DNA of 7,669 nt from an uncultured Blastococcus sp. (GTDB taxonomy: Bacteria; Actinomycetota; Actinomycetes; Mycobacteriales; Antricoccaceae). Numbering within the stretch: position 1 is the stretch's first letter; each line of letters starts with the position of its first letter. Under the pieces are notes generated by a model. That model was not told where the DNA came from. It ran no database searches and saw only the letters and a program-made list of their open reading frames with translations. Where the stretch lies: positions 1 to 7,669 of the forward strand of contig CAMIGT010000053.1 in assembly GCA_946221975.1 (NCBI GenBank), read 5' to 3'. Of the stretch, positions 5,600-7,669 are shown in pieces. Both the position numbers and the translations under genes were made by a program.

Positions 5600-6880
5600 G
5601 TGGCCACCGAGCGCCCCCGCGGCAACCCGCCCACCGAAGACACCGACGAGCCACCGCGCAGCCCCGACATCTCGCCGAACGGTCACCGCATCTCGCTGCC
5701 GTGGCCCAAGCGCGACTCGGATCTGGTGACGCCGTCGCTGCACGCGTTCGCCGGGTGGTCGTGGCGGATGCTCGTCGTGCTCGCGATGGTCGTCGTACTC
5801 GCCCGGGTCATCGGGTTCATGTCGACGATCACCATCCCGTTGGCGATCGCGCTGCTGCTGTCGGCCCTGCTGAACCCGGTCAAGAACTTCGCGATCGGCA
5901 AGGGCATGTCGCCCAAGCTCGCCGCACCGCTCGTGTTCGTCGGCGGGTTGGCCGTGGTGATCGGGATCATCAGCCTGATCATCCAGCAGTTCGTGCGTGG
6001 CGCCCCGGACCTCGCCGACCAGGCACGCGCCGGCATCTCCGAGGTGCAGGACTGGATGGAGAACGGCCCGCTGAACCTCACGCAGGACCAGTTCAACGAC
6101 TACCTGACCCGCGGGCAGGAGTGGATCAGCAACAACTCCGATGCCATCACCTCCGGCGCGATGAGTACGGCGATCACCGCCGGGCACGGCATCGCCGGCT
6201 TCTTCATCGTGCTGTTCACGACGTTCTTCTTCCTGCGCGATGGCTCGCGCATCTGGAACTGGATCCTGCGCTTCGTGCCCAACCAGTCGGCCGGCGCGAT
6301 CGACGGTGCTGGCCACCGCGCGTGGGAGACGCTGGCCGGCTACGTGAAGGCCACCGCCGCCGTCGCGGCCGTCGACGCGATCGGTATCGGCCTGGGACTG
6401 GTGATCCTCGGCGTGCCGCTGGCGATCCCGCTGGCCGCACTGGTCTTCCTCACGGCGTTCATCCCGATCGTCGGTGCGGTGCTCAGCGGCGCGCTCGCCG
6501 TACTCGTCGCGCTCGTCACCGTCGGGCCGGTCAAGGCGCTTATCGCGCTCGGCGTCGTGCTGGCCGTGCAGCAGCTCGAGTCACACCTGCTGCAGCCGCT
6601 GCTGATGGGCCGCGCGGTCAAGATCCACCCGCTCGCGGTCCTGCTGTCGATCGCCGGCGGCAGCATCCTGGCCGGCATCCCCGGCGCGTTGCTGGCGGTC
6701 CCGCTGGTTGCCTCCCTCAACGCCGCGTTCAGCTACCTGTATGCCAAGCCGCAGGATCCCGGGCATGAGCTCGACGAGACCGACCCGAACGCCGATTCCG
6801 ACGAGCCACGCTCGGCCGACCGGCGCGCCACGAAGGCTGACGATCGGGCTGATCGTGTAGTAGAAACAGAAGAGTCTTGA
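5600..6880 (+). CDS. AI-2E/PerM family membrane transporter
   Basis: The protein has 426 residues. A proline-rich, charged cytosolic N-terminus (1-50) is followed by hydrophobic segments near 57-73, 76-92 and 108-130, a soluble stretch of about 60 residues (131-192), then segments near 195-213, 255-271, 273-291, 293-308, 311-325 and 345-372. Family motifs are FFFLRDG at 209-215 and QLESHLLQPLLMGRAVKIHP at 325-344, then GGSILAGIPGALLAVPL at 353-369. Members of this family (PerM, YdiK, YhhT, TqsA) have been linked to export of autoinducer-2 and, in some halophiles, to Na+/H+ exchange; the cargo here is unknown. The last 45 residues are acidic and look disordered. GTG 5600 is the start, with AAGAGG three bases upstream. 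It is divergent from purB and is followed 40 bp later by a small gene. Confidence 0.92.
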   Translation: MATERPRGNPPTEDTDEPPRSPDISPNGHRISLPWPKRDSDLVTPSLHAFAGWSWRMLVVLAMVVVLARVIGFMSTITIPLAIALLLSALLNPVKNFAIGKGMSPKLAAPLVFVGGLAVVIGIISLIIQQFVRGAPDLADQARAGISEVQDWMENGPLNLTQDQFNDYLTRGQEWISNNSDAITSGAMSTAITAGHGIAGFFIVLFTTFFFLRDGSRIWNWILRFVPNQSAGAIDGAGHRAWETLAGYVKATAAVAAVDAIGIGLGLVILGVPLAIPLAALVFLTAFIPIVGAVLSGALAVLVALVTVGPVKALIALGVVLAVQQLESHLLQPLLMGRAVKIHPLAVLLSIAGGSILAGIPGALLAVPLVASLNAAFSYLYAKPQDPGHELDETDPNADSDEPRSADRRATKADDRADRVVETEES

Positions 6881-6920
6881 TCTAGCGCAAGCAACGCGCC
6901 TCGAGCAGCCGGGGAGGGTC

Positions 6921-7394
6921 ATGCCGACGTACTCGCAGTTCAAGCTGAGCCTCCCCTCAACCTGGACCACGATCGACTCGATCGGCGACAGCGTTACAGA
7001 GGCGATCCGTTCGGGCCGCGACCTGAGTCGCGATGCCTTGCTGCGGCTGGAAAGCAGGTCGTTTTCCGGTCACCTGAGCGCGCGAGACGTCGCCGACCTC
7101 ACGCTGGGCCGGCTGTACGCCGAGGGGCGGCAGCTGGCCCTGGTGCAGGCGGTCGACCGCGACGACGAGGGCGCCGGCCAGTCGGTGCGGATCGTGATCG
7201 ACAACGGACGGCCCACGCCGATCGGGGCGGCGTTCGTCTTCATCGCCGAGGCACCCGAGCACGTGCGCAGCCGGGTCGTACCGCAGCTCACCCTCGAGTG
7301 GGCGCCCGCGGACGCCGAGCTGTTGAAGCCGGAGTTCGACCACGTCATCGACTCGTTTCGCTTCACCCCGCCCACGACCTCGCTCGTCGAGTGA
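6921..7394 (+). CDS. Small protein of unknown function, LpqN/DUF1795-like by eye
   Basis: The 157-residue protein is not confidently recognised. The N-terminus (FKLSLPSTWTTID at 7-19) and the C-terminus (FDHVIDSFRFTPP) resemble the 'P-x-x-W' opening and 'I-x-x-SFR' closing of LpqN, DUF1795 and PsbP-like alpha/beta domains, with plausible beta strands between (LALVQAVDR, SVRIVIDN, GAAFVFIAE, QLTLEW). No signal peptide, lipobox cysteine or membrane segment is present, so it should be cytosolic, unlike the lipoprotein LpqN. GGAGG lies three to four bases before the ATG. It stands 40 bp after the AI-2E gene and 24 bp before the phosphatase gene, so co-transcription is plausible. Codon use is like its neighbours. 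The gene is real by start signal, composition and spacing; its function is open. Confidence 0.8.
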   Translation: MPTYSQFKLSLPSTWTTIDSIGDSVTEAIRSGRDLSRDALLRLESRSFSGHLSARDVADLTLGRLYAEGRQLALVQAVDRDDEGAGQSVRIVIDNGRPTPIGAAFVFIAEAPEHVRSRVVPQLTLEWAPADAELLKPEFDHVIDSFRFTPPTTSLVE

Positions 7395-7405
7395 CCGACC
7401 ATCTC

Positions 7406-7410
7406 TGGAG
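7406..7410 (+). promoter_or_regulatory. Ribosome binding site of the SixA-like gene
   Basis: TGGAG lies eight bases before GTG 7419 and marks the start of the last gene. No other in-frame start is compatible with the family N-terminus (NTLVVLRHAK). Confidence 0.6.
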
Positions 7411-7418
7411 TCCGTAGC

Positions 7419-7669
7419 GTGAACACGCTCGTCGTACTGCGCCATGCCAAGACCGAGCCGCACGCCGCCGACGACTTCTCACGGGTGCTGACCGAGCGCG
7501 GGCACGACCAGTGCGAGGTCGTCGCCGAGCAGCTGCGTCCGCACGTCACCGAGCCCCTGGCGGCGCTCGTCTCGACCGCGCGGCGCGCCCAGCAGACGTG
7601 GGACGACATCGCAGGCGTGCTCGACACGTCCGAGGAGCGAACCGACGATGCCGAGCTCTACCTCGCGTC
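7419..7669 (+). CDS. SixA-like histidine phosphatase, N-terminal part (partial)
   Basis: The first 83 residues are present; the rest lies beyond the window. The start MNTLVVLRHAKTEP has the phosphohistidine motif RHAK at 8-11, where SixA-type members carry RHA in place of the RHG of most histidine phosphatases. LTERGHDQCEVVAEQL at 24-39 is the usual helix, and LVSTARRAQQTW at 50-61 matches the SxAxRAxQT motif with the second active-site arginine. SixA of E. coli removes phosphate from phosphohistidine on NPr of the nitrogen phosphotransferase system; actinobacterial relatives are mostly uncharacterised, so the substrate is unknown. The catalytic acid and the second catalytic histidine should lie downstream of the window. 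It is probably in an operon with the small gene 24 bp upstream. Confidence 0.88.
   Translation, partial: MNTLVVLRHAKTEPHAADDFSRVLTERGHDQCEVVAEQLRPHVTEPLAALVSTARRAQQTWDDIAGVLDTSEERTDDAELYLA

Noticed and set aside
6881..6920. Terminator between the AI-2E gene and the small downstream gene
   Set aside because: The 40-bp gap has no convincing stem-loop, so the genes are treated as possibly co-transcribed.

Overview
The base composition (roughly two-thirds G+C by eye), the frequent GTG starts, the tightly overlapping genes and the protein types point to a chromosomal segment of a high-GC Gram-positive bacterium (Actinomycetota). The species cannot be told from this window. Nine genes are supported. 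Both ends are cut inside a gene, and no RNA gene, CRISPR array or insertion sequence is visible.

Left block (1-2244, + strand): the tail of a GT4-type glycosyltransferase, a Gfo/Idh/MocA-family NAD(P)-dependent oxidoreductase and a BchC-like medium-chain dehydrogenase that lacks the usual zinc ligands. All three are joined by ATGA stop/start overlaps, so they are almost certainly translated from one mRNA. The arrangement suggests a small pathway that makes or decorates a sugar-containing metabolite, but the substrate cannot be read from the sequence. A 126-bp convergent gap (2245-2370) follows. It holds a compact GC hairpin and a nested palindrome that looks like a REP-type dispersed actinobacterial repeat.

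Middle block (2371-5334, - strand): an operon read purB, MOSC protein, purC. PurC and PurB catalyse consecutive steps of purine synthesis (CAIR to SAICAR to AICAR), and PurB also makes AMP. Between them, overlapping both, lies a YcbX/mARC-type molybdenum-cofactor protein. Characterised relatives reduce N-hydroxylated compounds, including N-hydroxylated base analogues, so its place inside a purine operon is suggestive and is the most interesting functional observation here.

The divergent gap 5335-5599 is the likely control region for purB (leftward) and for the membrane protein gene (rightward). It contains two tandem 22-bp repeats, a perfect 13-bp inverted repeat around a 33-base spacer with further internal pairing, and a possible stress-sigma-type promoter.

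Right block (5600-7669, + strand): an AI-2E/PerM-family transporter, a small protein of unknown function that looks like a cytosolic LpqN/DUF1795-type domain, and the start of a SixA-like histidine phosphatase. Spacings of 40 and 24 bp make one operon plausible. I found no clearly new multi-gene system. The best candidates for follow-up are the purB-MOSC-purC arrangement, the structured divergent promoter region and the left-hand oxidoreductase cluster.
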